Shown here piece after piece: positions 38,640 through 51,200 of a stretch of DNA of 64,000 bases. The position numbers were made by a program, and so were the translations under genes. The stretch's first letter is position 1, and each line of letters opens with the position of its first letter. Source of the stretch: Xestospongia bergquistia (Eukaryota; Porifera; Demospongiae; Haplosclerida; Petrosiidae); NCBI GenBank assembly GCA_963965975.1, contig OZ014411.1, positions 12,106,501 to 12,170,500 on the forward strand, read 5' to 3'. Below the pieces are notes generated by a model. The model was not told the origin of the DNA and did not search any database. It was given only the letters and a program-made list of their open reading frames with translations.

Positions 38640-40965
38640 ATTTAGAGAGTAATAACTACTACAATGGAATGAGGAAACCCTACTAATTAAATCAACTGTA
38701 ACCTAATTATAGTAAGATAGTAAGATGAGTGTATACTGTCTGTCTACTAACTACTACTCTATGTCATAGATATACACTCACACTATGTATGTATTTTAGA
38801 CTATATGAAATCTTTGGATACCAATGACATGTAATATTTTGGTAGTAGAATACAATATAGGTTGTAATCTACTAACCTGGTCTTCTTATCTGTAGTGTGT
38901 GACTGCGTTGCTTAGCAGTTCCTTATGGCAAATATGTGATGTGTCCACTGGTTTTAATTATAGTTGTTAATCAATTTGCAGATATTTAGAAATATGGAAA
39001 ACAAAGACAAATGTTAAATCAACCATACTGTGTTAGTCAAAAATGGTGTAAACTAATAAAATTACAGTTATGTTCCAGGAATGAATGTTTAAGATGTAGA
39101 GAACAGCAAAACAAGACTAGAGATTAGCATTAATTTCAGATTAAAACACAACATGTCAATTGCTGCTAGCCACAACAATATATAATTGCATATTGTGTGT
39201 GCCTAATACTGTTGCTACAGGAAATCCTGTTTCATGGCACTTTATGTTTTTTTTTAATTTGCTTAGTGAGGTCTGTCACTTGATAACTCTAAAAGTAATG
39301 TCAATAGTCATTATTGTGTCACAATAATGCATTCTTTCATTTGGTTCTTTGGAAGAGGTGAATGTAACAGAAATTGTTGTCTTTATTTTAAAATTATTTT
39401 GACAGTATCATCTTTCCATTACTATTACATATTTATCGGTATTTCTTGCTATACGTCAATAAATGTATTATTTAAATATCTATACTTGAAGAGTCATCTC
39501 GTTAACTTATTGTCATATGCTTATATCCCTACAATATACTATCAGTATCATTCATTAAAAAAGGACATGTGCATTAATGCATAGCTAATTCTTTCAAGTA
39601 TCATTTTGTACATTAATGTAATGTAATGTAATGGTGTTTTAATAGCTGTAATACATTTATATAATATATCTCTCATTCTATAGTTAAACTTAAATGAAAA
39701 TTGGATCACTTAAAGTGACCTTAATTTTTAAATTTTACAGGTTTAACATATCCTTGGTCAATTAGTTAAAATGTGTAAACATCAATACATGTTTCCTCAC
39801 ATTTAAATGGAATGGGTAATTTTTGCATCATAAACAAGGAATGTGATTAGTCTTTGTAATTATAAGTACTAAACACTCCCTCAAGAGTATAAACTTGTTA
39901 ACAATGGAGTATTCTATCATACTAACAGTACATGACTACATATATATATACCAATATCTATATTGGTATATATATGTAGTCATATAAGTAGTGGAAAATT
40001 AAATTAGAACTATACACAACAATACTGGTTTCCTCATAACACAGTCCTAATATGAAAGACTATCAATGGCTTTTGTTTTTTTGGACTATTATTGCTTGTA
40101 GAAATGTACATATTTGTTACCTTAGTAGAAAGACAAGTGATCTAGTCGCAGAGTGTCAATGAAGTCAAGAAACATTAAGGAATTAATAATAAGTAATACA
40201 ATGCATTTTCACTAATTGACTTAAGCGGGCTGCAACATTCATACTTATTCATTTCTTAATTATTTAGTATCAGTGTATAGGGAGTGTGTACTGGACTGCT
40301 GGACTGAATTAACGTTCATTTATTTGTGTGTATGTAGGTTGCTGCCAGAATCAAGCTATGCTATAGGTTGTATACATATTGTTGGATGAGTTTTCTATTT
40401 TATACCCTTGATTTTCTATGTTAGTATGGGTATATAAATAAACTTTATAAATAATTAATGAAAGAATATATTCAAAATTAAATTAGGGTACAGGCTATAT
40501 AGTATAGTATGTGTAGACAATACAAGCATTGAGTGAAATTACACAAAGTCTTTGACTTGTAAAGCAGTCAGTCTCAGAATTGCATGCATTCCTTACAGTT
40601 AATGATGCTGTTTTAGTATGGAGTTAATGCTCTTAATATAAATTGTTTGTCTTGAAAGTCAACTATACCAAACCAAACTAGTTTAATATTATACAGGAAG
40701 TAGGTGACATATTTACCTAGTAATAACTACTACATTGGAATGAGGAAATTTTACTAATTGTATAGTAAGATGAGAGCATACTGTCTGTTTACTAACTACT
40801 ACTATACATGTAATAGATATACAATAACACTAGGTATGTACTGTACATGTAGACTATACAATTACTATCTGCTTAGTGAGGTCTATTACTTGATAACTAT
40901 AAAAGCAATGTCAGTAGTCATTATTATGTCATAACATTGCTTTTTATCATTAGGTTCTTTAAAAG
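38640..40965 (+). repeat. Direct duplication upstream of gene B
   Basis: The block 38640-38870 (ATACTGTCTGT(C/T)TACTAACTACTACT as landmark) and the block 39262-39350 (TAGTGAGGTCT, TTGATAACT, GGTTCTTT) both recur at 40715-40965. The second set of copies is directly followed by the gypsy pol fragment at 40963. Confidence 0.75.
39932..39983. other. Hairpin, near-perfect 23-25 nt arms
   Basis: ATGACTACATATATATATAC with CAATA pairs with TATTGGTATATATATGTAGTCAT across a four-nt loop. One arm has an extra AT unit. Probably a simple-sequence palindrome. Confidence 0.7.
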
Positions 40966-42378
40966 GATACAAAGTTGGGTTCTCACCTTGAGTGGTTATC
41001 AATATACTATTAAACATCGACCAGGAAGTCAAATGGCGATACATGATGCACTTACTAGATTGCCCTTTACTGAAGGACCATAAAAAGTGCCTACCCATGG
41101 CAATCTAATATCTAATATTACTATTTACACAGACTCAGTAGTCACTGCTGATCAAATCAAAATTTGGACTGACAAAGATCCTCTTCTTTCTAGAGCCTGA
41201 AGACTAGTGCTAAATAGTTGGAGTGTTACAGATTCATATCCTTATCTCTGCCCATACTTCAACTGATATAATAAACTCATTGCACTACGTGGGTGTGTAT
41301 TTTGGGGATCTCATGTGATTGTGCTAGCCCAAGGAAGAGATATAGTTTAAATCAGCTACATGATACTCATCCTGAAATCAGTAAAATGAAAACCTTGGCT
41401 TGCTGTTATGTGTTGTGGCCAAGATTAGATGCAAAGTACAAGGTTGTCAAGTCTGTCAACTACACTACATGCCTAACCCACTCATGCAAGGCACCACTAG
41501 ACCGTAGACAAGAGTTCATATTGACCATGCGGGTCCCTTTATGGAACACACATCCATATTGCCAGTTGATGCCAACTCTAAATGAATTGAAGTGCAAATT
41601 GTATATTCATTATCATCAGAATCAACCATAGAAACTCTTAAAACTATTTTGCAACTCATGGAATCTAAGAACAACTTGTTTCAGACAATGAAACTGCATT
41701 CACTATTCAAGAATTTCAAGATTTCATGCACCTCTCCTTACCACCCTTCATCCAATTGATTAGTGGAAGGAGCTGTTCAAAATTTCAAGTACCATTGGAA
41801 GGCTACAAGGAAGTGTAAAATCTCACATATCAAATTTTCTCTATTGGATAACACCACCACAAATACAACTAAACTTTCCCGCTGAATGTTTAATGGAAAA
41901 AAGACTAATAACATGGCTGGATCAAATACACCCAAATTTTTTAAGAAGACTTATAAAGAAGGGAAAAACAAGCTTCCTCACATGACTGCCCACAAAAATT
42001 TAAAGTAGATAACTAACTGCACAAAACTACAGAGGTTCTGAAAAATTGATCCCAGTAAAAGTAGATAAGGTGATTAAACCCTTATCATACCAAGTGAAAA
42101 AAACGACTGTGTTATCATTGCAATACTGTTACCTTGCTGACACTGCACAGGCTGAAACAGCACCAAAATATAGAAATGAAATGTTTGATGATTTTAAAGA
42201 CTATCATTACCATTCAGTCGTGATGGACTGTCCAATGATACTTCACACTCTGTAGATCAGCTTGGTGATGGCCATGTATCCTTTGTTTCCCCAAGCTCAT
42301 TGATTCGACTCTCCACTCAAGTTAGGAAACCTGTTCATCATTTTGCTCCACTAATCAACTCTTAAAAAGGAAGGAATG
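40963..42378 (+). pseudogene. Degraded Ty3/gypsy pol fragment
   Basis: In changing frames, the + strand shows an RNase H/connection piece (YQYTIKHRPGSQ, ALTRLPF), a spacer (WTDKDPLLSRA), the integrase zinc-binding remnant (LHDTHPEISKMKTLACCYV), the integrase core start (DHAGPF), SDNETAF with a catalytic-type Asp, and SPYHPSSN followed by a stop. Many stops and frameshifts are present, and gag and RT are absent. AAAAAGGAAGGAA at 42363-42376 looks like a polypurine tract and may mark a following LTR from 42377, but no second LTR was found. Confidence 0.8.
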
Positions 42379-43756
42379 TAATAACTAGACAACAAATTTA
42401 TTATTGATGAAAATTTTATGTAGGTGAAATGTATAAGGTATGACCATCGTATTAGTAAATTCCTGTTTCAATACTTGTTTTTAAATAGTTGTCCTTGTAG
42501 TTTTCTCAGTCTTGATTTTGGTATAATCCGTTATTAATAGTTGTCCTGTACTATACCCAATGTCATAACAATATGCTTATACTTGCATGTACAGTATACT
42601 ATCAGTATCATTCAATTCATTTCCAAGCATATATGTTAACTGTAGCAGTAAATACTGTCATTCATATCAACTCCACTATTACATTATTTTGTCTATATTA
42701 GTACATAAAATAATATTACAATAAAACATATTCTATAATTTACCTGGACTAGTATCTTGATTAGACATCTGGTTTGAGTAATAACACTTTACTCCACTTT
42801 TGTCACGTACACTTATAAAGCAAGCTAACTCAACTCAAGAACAAATGTACGCACGATACAAGCAATAATTGCAAAAAAAATAATGAATAATAAATAATTA
42901 TTAACTACGAAATAAATTGGCAATAGTTAAATAAAACTGAAACTATTAGTTATAATATTGTACTAACTATCCTATTCATTCTTGTAAATAACTATGACCT
43001 AGTAGTTCATATAGTGATGTCCCCTTTCTTGGATTAACTTCTAAGCACCTCATCGTAAATCTAATAAGAGAAAGTGTATCATTAAATTCCTTTTTTTAAA
43101 TCTTCTAATTTAGAGAAAGAGAGAGAGCATTAACAGTTTTATTCTATTAGAGACATATAGTGGTATACTCTATGTATATCAGTGTTAGCTACAGTCACTT
43201 GACACAATACAGATCAAGCTATATCAGAAATCCTAGATACAGTTTTTATGCTTCATAGCAGTAAGACTAATCCCATTGAGTAAAATGTACGTATGCAGTA
43301 TATACATGCTTTTATGCCATTAGATGTATATACCAGTGACTTCGAGTTTAGTGTCAAGGTGACCTAGTTATTTTATAGTTATGATAGTACTTATAATGAA
43401 TAGGTAAACATTAAACATACTTGCATATAAATGCATAAATATTCTATGTTTGCACATACATGTGATATGCCTCCATAGCTCAATTATGTAGATGTATCTT
43501 TGATTTTTTTAATTTAACAGCATCATTTTCCTTGTAATATGGCAAGTAATAAATTTTATTAATATGATATAGGAAATGTAAATAAACTCTATGTCTGTCA
43601 TTAACAAAATATTAGTTATAAATTTAAAATTTGCTACAACCAATAGGTAGGCAAACTTTAATGTTATTTTATATTAGGAATGTAAGCATCAATAGCTTGT
43701 GATAATAAACAGTGTAGCTTGATATTATGACATATTATAGCCATTTTGAAGTTTGC

Positions 43757-44418
43757 TAGCCATACAAATAGAGGAACTCTCACTGATGTCAGATAAAATT
43801 ATACTTATAAACAGTCCTAATTTCAGGAAAGTATGCATTTTTAGGTTATATGCATACAACTCAACAACTTAACTTGGTTTGCTCTGATGATATTAGACAC
43901 AATCTTAAATTGCTATATCTATTTAAAGATGGATATATCATACATGTATATCTAAATACAAACAATATTGTTTATTTATGTGACACAATTTCAATTATGT
44001 CTATCACAATTTGTTGACAATTCTAACTTAGTTCCAATTGTACATTAACTTGAAGCACATATTAACTCAATTATACACATAATATTCATTATTAGTCATG
44101 GCACTACAGTAAAAGTAAACAAAATACTACTAGTGTTTCTTTGTATGACGTCATTAATTATTATATTATTTTATTAACTAGTCACATGACAATTCGTATA
44201 CTTGAATACTTTAGAAGGAAGAAATGAAGGTAAAATCAATTTTGTTTTGTAATGCATAAATTTTTCAAAAGGTTAATATTTTAAGAATGTGATCATGGTT
44301 ATATTGAAAACTGCTGTATACACTCACTATACTGTTTCAGCTCCTAAGTTTTATGGTTATGTTGCTATATGTACCTCTATTGAGCATAAAATATGTAGTA
44401 TTTTTATTTAAACTTTTG
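43757..44418 (+). repeat. Unclassified dispersed repeat, copy 2
   Basis: Same orientation and nearly the same length as 19724-20400. Shared runs include TTGTTGACAATTCTAACTTAG and GAGCATAAAATA. Its 3' neighbour sequence differs from copy 1, so the ends of the similarity define the repeat unit. Confidence 0.8.
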
Positions 44419-47400
44419 CTAAATCATTCTTGGTTGCTTTAGATATACAGTGTTAGTTCTAAATATCCATCTATTCATTTGTCTGCCTCCTATCATTAAT
44501 CTGCCTGTAGTCCAACTCTTGATATGTCCAATTATCAATCTATCCATCCATCTAATCACTTGGTTCATTAGGTGCATTATTTTCTGTTTCTATTTTCTTC
44601 TTCATATTCATGAATATAATCATTCAAACAAAAGATAGGGTTGTAGTATCTGTTTTCTCATTTTTCTCCTTCTTGGAATAAATGTCAACACTATACTTTT
44701 AATCAATAGAAGAAACAAAAACAGCCTTTTCTAAACCACATACTGGAAACCAGAGAAGACAACAAACTTGTACATGAAAAATCATACATGAATACATCCA
44801 TAGACAATGAACCAACTAAATGATATTATCACATCATTTAATGCACACCTGTTCCTCTTCTTCTAAAGACACTTGTTCCAAGTACTGGACTTGTCAAACA
44901 AATAAGACAATTTCCAAAATATAAAATATGATGTACAAATATAACATAATATGGGTACTAAAAATGACCATATAAAGAAGTGTTATCAGTACATTATATA
45001 ACTTAATTATTGCATATGTAAAGTCAACAATCATAAGGTAGTTCACTAATATATTTAATTTAACAATTAATACAATACAAACACCTCACATGTTTCTCCT
45101 ACTTTTTTCTCCGTTTCCTTATAATCTCCATCACCATTATATCAATTCTCTCTTAGCACTTTCATACGTCATATTAAAAGGAATTACCTTTCAGTAATGA
45201 AATTGAGACCATAATAACATTGATGATGACTTAACACAGTCATAATCCAAATTCAGAAGTCTTGAATATCACTGACAAGCTGAGTCCTCTCCTTAATTAC
45301 ATGACACTAATACAACAAACAAGGTCAAATTCTTTAATGTATGAGCCACACATATATAAAAAAATGGATGTTTGTCTTAAAGTGGTATATATCACTTTAT
45401 TTGTTCAGTTTGCTACTTAGTTTGGTCCTAGAAATACCATAAACAAAATAGAAATAATCACAGTCAAAGCCACAGCATTAACACTAATTCCTTATCTCTT
45501 ATTGTAGATATGTGTCATGTACACCACTATAAAAATTCATCATTGCAATAATTTTTTTATGATGGCACTGTCCATACTATAATAGAATTCTTTACATGTA
45601 ACATTCTAAATGTAACCCTTTATTCTGATATTAATGATGTTAGAATATAGGTCAATATTTATTGTATATAGTCTCTATATATTAAACCTAAAATTGTTTC
45701 TTATAAGTGTATTGCAATTATAAGGGATTATATTAGGTGGTTTAGTGATCTGATAAAATGTATTCATCTACTACTTAAAGTACTGTTACTAGTTATAACT
45801 TGTTATATCTTATCATAATAGAAAATCTATTAATGTCTAGTTTCTTTGATGCATTTAACTGTCCATTGTATAAAAGTAATTTAATATGCCATTATTGATA
45901 TAATAATTTATTATACACAGTTCTTTAGATAGCAGACTCCTCTCATTACTGAACTGGACTGATGTGTGCACCATAACTCTGTTTATATGTTATTTAACAT
46001 ACTAGCATAAACATACTGTTAATAATAAAGGAGACTACAATAAGTTCTTGCAAACTTTGGCCAATATAGATTTTGTCAAATTAATTTTTATAACAAAAAG
46101 TTTAGGAGACACAGCAATACCTGGACTTTTAACTGGACTGTTTTTTAATGTTTTTTGCCATATCCTTTATTAATATGTCTTTTGAAATACATTTTATTAG
46201 TGTAAGTCATTTCCCTGATTCTAATAAACTTGATAAAGTGATTCAAGGTTAAATGAATTCTTAGTTAAGCTGCTTAATGGCTTTTCAACAATAATGGACA
46301 ACAAACAAAACAGACAAATAAGCAAAACATATATTATATATACAATAACGAACAAAGCAATTAATTTAAGATTGTATCAATGACTTTAAAATTTTAGTAA
46401 GTACAAACTACCATCAAAATTATAATTAAATGCATTTTTAATGTTTAGTTGAAATTTCAGAATCCCTTTCCACATATAACATTTCTTCAACCTTCAATCA
46501 TTGTTGCTTTATTGGTAGTTGCTACTTATAAATGAATATATATTATGCACTTTTTTCTTTATGGTTCCAGTTGGGTGGTTAAATAGTGCATCCTGGTTTC
46601 ACTGCCAGTGGATATTTTTTATTCAATGTAATTATATAATAGTGCGTGAACTTAATTTAAATCATTAAATGTACACTCATAAATTTATCTTGAAAAGAAG
46701 TCAACAATATACTATTACAAAAAGTAAGTACAGGATAGAAATCTTGCATGAATTTATCAGCTAAATTGAGTTTAAAAGCCTGCATTCAGAAGCTTTAGCC
46801 TCTCAAGTTCAGATCATAGCATCCAGTTTAGAGTCCAGACTCTGGTTTCATAATGTTACAAGTATATTATATGTAGACATATCCATCAAAATATTTTCCC
46901 GATCAAAGTCAATAGACGGTATATATGATGTCATTGAACATGACACAATAATCTGTTATGATGTAATGAAATATACATCAAGAGATGTAATTGGCTGTGA
47001 CACATAAATAATATATAATTATTTGATACGTGAAAAAAGGAGTATATATGTGATGTCATTGGCTGTGACACAATAACGATGTGACACAATAATAACTATG
47101 TATAACGTATTGTAAAATACCTTATTAGAAAAACGTTATCAGTGAAGTATCAGATCCTGTATTTTCAGAACTTGATTATTTAAGATACATAACATGTTGT
47201 GACTATCAAACTTAATAATAGAGGGAAATGCAGCTTAAACTTTTATTATTGCCCAAAAATACCTTTTACTATACATCAGTGCCTTTCAATAGCTACAAGA
47301 AAATGAATGCAATTATTTCTTAGTTCACTGAAATACATTTTAAGATATCATCATTTTAACTAGTTCTTTGAATTGATAAATCACTTGGACCTATTTATTT

Positions 47401-47996
47401 TCTAGTATACAAAAGTTATAGATGCTCAGATATCATAAAGAATTAGCATGAATTTTTTTCTGAAATTTAATACTTATGTAAAAAAGTATCAGTCATCTCT
47501 TATGCAATATGATCACGATAATTAAGTATAAAACACATCAGTGTTTTCCAATATACAAAGTAACAGTTTTCAAAATTAACTTTCATTAATGTTAATGTTA
47601 AATCTGAGAAACTGTACAAATTTATAAAAAACGTTTTTGGAAGAGATTAAAAATTTAGTTGGCCACAGAATGGTTTTCTGAGCTCAGATGATCAGACATG
47701 TTGAAAAAAAGCTTGACATTTTGAGAAAATATCACCTTAATTTTTCAAATGATATTGAGGTTTTTTGACATCATATCTTAAATTAATTATTTTTCTAAAC
47801 TATCAACAAAATCAAAAACAAATTGGCAAAAGAAAATGTAATGTTCTCATACAAAAACAGTAACTCCCTTAACAGTATTAACAACAACTACATATAAATA
47901 ATGTATTCTGTATCTAAAATTCAAAAACTCAACTTGTAAAACTACATAAAAGTAAATATTAGGACCACACTACATAGATAGTACAGTGCAAATTAA
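44419..47996. other. Intergenic region 3' of gene C
   Basis: No gene is visible. At 46915-47075 a short motif, roughly ATATATGTGATGTCATTGGCTGTGACAC in consensus, recurs two to three times. The rest is AT-rich unique-looking DNA. Confidence 0.4.
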
Positions 47997-48256
47997 TTAT
48001 GAAGATAGCTCAGCAATTTTGTCAGCAATACGATGTAACTTCACATCCTTAATTGCCTTAATTAAAACTTCTTTAGTAGCTCTGCCCTCAATTAACCATT
48101 TGGTGATCATTTTTCTTCGACCTGGTTCAGTTTGATAAAACGTGTCTTCTTTAATTGCCTTTAAAACAGAATCTCGAAATCCTAAGTATATGCCTAGTGT
48201 GTACCAATCAACGACATCATCAACAGCTTGTAAGACAGCATAGCTATGTGTCTCAT
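47997..48256 (-). CDS. Gene C last exon: death domain
   Basis: It follows acceptor CCCATTAG in phase 1 and encodes DVVDWYTLGIYLGFRDS, GRRKMITKWLIEG (conserved helix 5 Trp) and a last helix ending IAELSS, then TAA. It aligns with gene A exon 11. Unlike A and B there is no separate tail exon. Confidence 0.75.
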
Positions 48257-51200
48257 CTAATGGGAAAATAACATGCATAAGTATAATCTCAGTTTATTAC
48301 AAACCTAAAGGTCCATCTGGTATATTAGTGCTCAAAGGAACTGTAACAGGTAATGCACTTGAATCTACAACAAAATATTTAATGAGTAATTTGTACTTAC
48401 AATGGGGTTTATCAAAACTTACCGACAAACCAACATTTTTGTTTTTTATTAGTTAAGTGTAAAGTTGGCAAATTTTTCTCAATACTACATCTAATAGATG
48501 GAGGATCATCTTTATGTGATATTAAGACAGGATGTAACTTGTATCCAGTTTTTTGATGTTCTCGTTGACAGGATACTGTTATTGTAACTTTTAAAGCTCC
48601 TTGCTCATATGCCAGTGTATCAGCACATGTTGATATGGCTTCACAAATGACTTGACGAAGTCGAAAGCAATTTTTTGTATGACCACTATCATATACCTCA
48701 ATCCAATAGAATCTATCAACTAGAAGAACTGAGCCAAATAGATCTACAGAGGTTTCAAGTAAAACAGCGTAACGGAGCTGTGTATGAAATTTAGATAAAC
48801 GTGATTCACGATTTATGTACAATTGAGGCTTCTCGCCTCGAGAAACAAGTGCAACTACTACAGCAGGAAATACACCCTGAACAAAACAGATAGATAAAAA
48901 GGATTACTAAAGGTACAGTTACAATCAACCCAAATTATTCCATATGTACATTTTTCATACCTGAGGAATTACTTTAGTCTCAAAAGTAACAAATCATGGG
49001 ATCACATGACTTCACAAACTGACTTGTATCTTCTTCTGTGACTTGATATGGTGGTAATACAACTGGCATAAAGTATTGCTTTTTTGTTTCCATTGTGGAA
49101 AGAGGAGCAACAATACGAAGATATTGAAGCAATTTAAGAAAATTTTCCTCTGAAAACAGAGGGGAAACAAAATGAAGGCATAGCTTACAAAGTAAAGAAC
49201 TATCAAATACTCCATCTTCATGAAAAATGCGCTGAGCATCTCCTTCTAAACACTGATTTGTTGGTAAAATATCTTCTAGCGAATCAACAAATGAAAATCG
49301 TATAAGAGCTGAAAGCATATCAAGAAGATATTGAGGGTTTGTAAAAATAACATTAGGAATCACTTTAGGAAAAAAAAGGAAAAAGGCCATGGAATGCAGG
49401 TACGTGATGGATTTTATAACGTCGCTATGATCCATTCCTAGATTAATTCCAATCCTACAACAGGAGTCAAATGATATCATGCCATGTTCCTTTTGTGATG
49501 CTTCCTCTGCTATGCGCATTTCAAACATGTAGTAACTTACTGGTATTGGTACAGTTATACCAATGTACTTCCGATAGGACATGATATGCTCACGGAAATA
49601 TGAAGATGTGTTTTTGCGATTCCACCAACAAAGGTTGTCAACTGGAAATATAAGCTCTGCAGGATCATCCTTATAAAAAATAAAGTGATCTAGAAACTCA
49701 CTAAGGATGGAGAGAAGCTGCTCATTCTTTGTATGCAAAAACTCTAATATCTTTTGTTTTGAGCCTTTTATCTTGTCAAAATAAGTGCCAACGATCATGA
49801 AAAGTGGCAAGTTTTTGGTTCCTTTTACTACAACAGCATTCTTAGAAGCTACTATTGAGCGCACATAGTGCTCTATAAGCTGTAGATTAGTCATTTGCAA
49901 CTTACTAGGTTGACTAAGCAATTTACCTTTTAGTGAGTAAGAAAACTGAGGCTTGTCAGAAAAGTTTTCTGTTAATTTTGTGAAAATAATATTCATTGTA
50001 TTACCACGAACAAATGCTCGCGATACATCAGCAAATTGAGGCTGACCACCGCTATCAAGAATATTTATCCATGTAGCTTTATGGAGATCTTCTGATTTTT
50101 TTCGCTTAGTAAGGAGATCTACCATTTCAGTAGAATAGTGGTCAGTGTCACGATCAGGTTGATGTGACAAAGGTGTCCATTCTTCAGATATGGGAGTTCT
50201 ATCATTTTCTGGACTGCAAAAGGTATGATGTACTATATGTGACATTGTCTCTACTGGTTGATGATCCTCTGAAGATGGATTTTTAGTGGATAAATTGCAT
50301 TCTTCAAGAGCAAAAATCCGTTCTGTTGACTCCAGCAAAATGCCTTCATCTAAATGCAACATTGGGTCAAGTGATATATTAATGTCACTATCTTTTTCAG
50401 AAATTTCAGGATCATTGTCAGTTGACTCATTTTCAATGGCAAGAATGGCATCAGAGAGCATCTTCAATAGATCAATGCCAGTAACTTTTACCCAGATCTT
50501 GCCATCATTGCGTTCTGCAACTCTTTCTATTGCACGAATTGGTCTTGTTGCTAATGCTGTACTATCATGAACTTTAGGTGCAGGCCATTTGAATAGCAGG
50601 GACTTGAACGATGTTTTTCCAACACAAGGAGGCCCCATTAGAGCCAATCGCATGTTGGTAAGATGAACAACTCCGTTGTGAAGGCCGTGTTTCAAAAGTT
50701 TATGTGAAACTTGACGTAACTCTATAATATAAAAAAAATAATGAAAAAAATTAAATATACATATAATCCTCAGTTATTAGTCAAAAATATTGGAGTTAGA
50801 TCAAGTAATATGAAATAAATGTCATGTCTTTGCAAACAATTAGATATGCCTTGTGTTTGGGTGAAAGTAAAGAAGACTATCAGGATGTATTCTATGACTG
50901 TGATAGTTATGAATTCAATTAATTGACCCATTATTCCATACAATATAATAGAATGCATGTGGTTGTTACAGAATACTTACTTGCATCAGTTATGACCCTA
51001 AAAACTTGACGATTAGGTGCCAAATCAAATGCAGTTTTACCATCCTTTGATATGGAAAAGAGATATTTAATAACATAAGATTGAAACTAATATACTGTCT
51101 ATTATTTCTATAATGTAAAGGTAGTAATTTGTTATAAAACTGTTTGTCACCATTGCATTGGAACATAATGAATTATCTTAATGAATTGCTTAAAGATAGC

